Shown: positions 61,801 to 64,000 of the stretch, one piece after another | Numbering within the stretch: the stretch's first letter is position 1 | Layout of the letters: each line of letters begins with the position of its first letter | Assembly (NCBI GenBank): GCA_026214975.1 | Contig: JAOBSW010000803.1 | Coordinates: 83,416-147,415 of the forward strand | DNA: 64,000 nucleotides | Direction of reading: 5' to 3' | Source: Gentiana macrophylla | Lineage: Eukaryota > Streptophyta > Magnoliopsida > Gentianales > Gentianaceae | Made by a program: the position numbers and the translations under genes | The notes under the pieces: model-generated | Database searches by the model: none | What the model was told of the DNA's origin: nothing | Seen by the model: the letters and a program-made list of their open reading frames with translations, nothing else

Positions 61801-64000
61801 TCTTTCGGCACATTATTTCTAGATTGTATTGCAATTATGCTCATGTTCTTTTGTATTTAGCTTGAAAGATCGTCTCAAATCTTCATTGTTGTCAGTTTCT
61901 AGGTTAGGTTGTCATGCTAAATAGTGCTTGTTACAGCATCTTCTGTTTCTTTAACTGATGACTCTTGTCGCCTCTTGATTGTCAAAGAAACGGAATCATA
62001 GTTTCTTTTGTATGGTCATTTGATGGAGTTTTAGCCTTTTGAACTGCTATATCTCTACAATCTCTTATCTAAAATCGTATATCACGCGCTTCAGTTGGAT
62101 TGACCCAGTGCTCCTGTTTCACAGTTTGCACCGCAGGAGCAGTGGACTTTATTATGCGATACTCTTGGTTCAAGGCTCATGGCTGGGGGTAACACGCTTG
62201 CTGCCAGTCTGTGTTATATATGTGCTGCGAATATTGATAGATCAGTTGAAATATGGTCGAGGAGTCTGGCTGATAAACATGATGGCAAATCCTTCTTTGA
62301 CAATCTACAGGTTTTTAATCATCGTCAATACTCATAAGGATTCAATTGTAAGGACTCACTGACATATTCTCTTTGTTTTTCTGAAGGATTTGATGGAAAA
62401 AACGATTGTCTTGGCTTTGGCAACTGGGCAAAAGAAATCCAGTCCAGCTTTGTGCAAACTTGTTGAAAAGTATGTTGAAATTTTAGCGAGCCAAGGTCTT
62501 TTAACTACCGCAATGGAGTACTTGAAACTGATGGGCACCCAAGAATTGTCTCCAGAACTTGCTGTATTGCAAGATCGTATTGCTCAATCTATAGAATCAG
62601 GTTAGTAATATGAGTGCACTTTAATATTATGTATCCGGACGTCCTGCTTTTATATGCTTGTTTACTTTCATTATCTGATCTTTATTTTTATCTAGAACAT
62701 GACTTTCATTGTTAAGCTGAATGATTGATGCAAAGCAACTAGGTGTTGATTTCGGACTTTTTCTTATTTCCTTTTTCAGAAAAAGCTGTTGATAGGTTTC
62801 TGCTCGGAGGACTCTTATCGACAGCCTCGCCTGCTTATCATGTTGACCGGTCAAGTTATGATGCTGTTCCGAACACATATCACCAGGTTGTTTATTGCCT
62901 TCTTTGCCATTGCAATAGAAATGATTTTTGTCCGTAATTGTTGAATATCAAAGCTAGGTAAAACCGAGCTCTCAATTTTTTTGTTTGCTGGCAAAAGGTT
63001 TATTTTCGTTTAATGATGACAGCCTGTTCGTGATAATGGCCCCCACTCAACCGCATCCTGGTGTTCCCAGCAGTCCATATAGTGAGAATTATCAGCAGCC
63101 AACTTTTGCTCCATACAGACCGGAATACAACGTACAAACTTCATATCAACCTTATCCTCAGCAGCCAAGCATCATGCAGCCCAATGTCTTTGTTCCATCT
63201 CAGCCGCCTCCAGTTGGACCGGTATTGCAAACTGTTTTTGCACTTGCTGAGAATTTGCTATATTGTTCATTGATAGATGCAGAGTTTTTGAAATATATAT
63301 TAGGTAGCTTACAATGTATACATTTGTCAGTATTGGCTTGTTTTGCTGAGATCTTGTTACATTTTAATGCTCATGCATCATGGGCATTTGACATGTTAGC
63401 CCTTCTGGGTTTTGTTTTTGTCCCCCTAATTTCTTTTAGGTCTCCCTCTTGATTGTGATTAAACCTCTTCGTGTCTTGATCGTCTTTCATTAAATGCTCA
63501 AAATGTGCATTTTAAGTAGTGGTGAATTTATTGCAATTGTTTGTAAAGATTTTCATCTAATAATTTCCTCCTTTTCGTGCTTCACAGGGGGTACCTTTGC
63601 TCCACCAACCGTTGCAACCCAGCAGCCTGTCAAAAGTTTTGTTCCTTCAAACACCCCTATACTGAAAAATATCGAACAATATCAACAGCAAACCCTGCAT
63701 TCTCAGCTCTATCAGGTATGTTATCCATTTTCATCTGCTCTGTAGTCATTCAACGGTAGGGTCAAAGGTGTTCCCTATCCGATACATGATATCCGACATA
63801 GAGACACGCTGGATACTTGGATACACACCTGGGGAAAAGTTGTAATATTCAAAAGTTACATACGGGATTTGGATATGCAAATCCATAACTCAGATACGTG
63901 AAATGAAAACCATGTTCAAAATTGAGCAAAAACCATAAAAAGAAAACCACTAAAATTGTTTTATTTGGCGTGTTTTCATATTTATTATTTGGTCCTTATA
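55826..64000 (+). CDS. SEC31: Protein transport protein SEC31 homologue, 3' end beyond window, with frameshifts
   Basis: At least 18 exons are recognisable: 55826-56142, 56432-56498, 56644-56765, 57822-57918, 58008-58044, 58173-58276, 58354-58411, 58492-58587, 58770-58889, 59486-59528, 60273-60385, 60467-60591, 61035-61565, 61662-61755, 62125-62310, 62387-62600, 62780-62886, 63023-63221 and 63588-63715. The N-terminal third is a WD40 propeller ([31 protein letters not shown]). The middle is the alpha-solenoid ([32 protein letters not shown]), followed by a Pro/Gln-rich stretch. SEC31 with SEC13 forms the outer COPII coat for ER-to-Golgi vesicles. Almost all splice sites are canonical; the donor at 61566 reads GC. 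Frame breaks of 1-2 nt occur in about eight exons, so this is either a young pseudogene or an error-bearing assembly of a working gene. Confidence 0.85.
60655..60945. mobile_element. Mutator-type MITE, 291 bp, in a SEC31 intron
   Basis: Arms GGGATAAAGACACTTTTGGT... and ...ACCAAAAGTTTCTTTACCCC are inverted repeats of about 70 bp. TTTAGTGGCA flanks both sides (60645-60654 and 60946-60955), a 9-10 bp target duplication. It lies wholly in intron 60592-61034. Confidence 0.85.

Overview
The window is nuclear DNA of a flowering plant, most likely a eudicot. It shows intron-rich genes with GT/AG splice sites, AT-rich introns, long dinucleotide and poly-A/T tracts, and nested plant transposons. No bacterial, organellar, rRNA, tRNA or CRISPR feature is visible.

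Layout. (1) 1-6128, minus: an S10 serine carboxypeptidase-like (SCPL) gene, 8 exons in window, running off the left edge within a few codons of its expected end. Its promoter, TATA box included, is tandemly duplicated (159-bp unit). (2) 6897-34344, minus: a complete Helitron with recognisable termini (5' TC..., 3' hairpin plus CTAG, inserted between A and T). It encodes a Rep/helicase of about 1518 aa and an RPA70-like protein of 542 aa. (3) 15538-31381, plus: a 15.8-kb Athila-type Ty3/Gypsy LTR retrotransposon nested in the Helitron. It has 1.85-kb LTRs, a 5-bp duplication CTAGG and a tRNA-Asp primer site. It sits in what I read as a 74-nt intron of the Helitron Rep gene, so the Rep reading frame is not broken. 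Its own gag-pol is full of frameshifts. Two further degraded coding units lie 3' of pol, each preceded by a pair of GC-rich palindromes that also occur in the LTR promoters. (4) 34345-40684: intergenic DNA with a LINE 3' fragment, a 97-bp minisatellite and a GCTCG-rich foldback element. (5) 40685-45260, minus: an 8-exon MIKC MADS-box gene, resembling the AGL15/AGL18 group, with a 2.5-kb first intron holding G-rich repeats and a 179-bp Mutator-type MITE. (6) 45261-55550: repeat-rich intergenic DNA (three LINE fragments, a probable LTR remnant, minisatellites, a foldback). (7) 55826-end, plus: a SEC31 homologue (COPII outer coat) with good splice sites but many 1-2 nt frameshifts, and a second Mutator-type MITE in an intron.

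The host genes (secreted peptidase, transcription factor, COPII coat) are unrelated and show no shared regulation. The two coding units of the Helitron belong together: strand nicking/unwinding and single-strand DNA binding for rolling-circle transposition.

All exon models were read by eye from codon phase and splice dinucleotides; family names rest on recalled motifs, not on a search.
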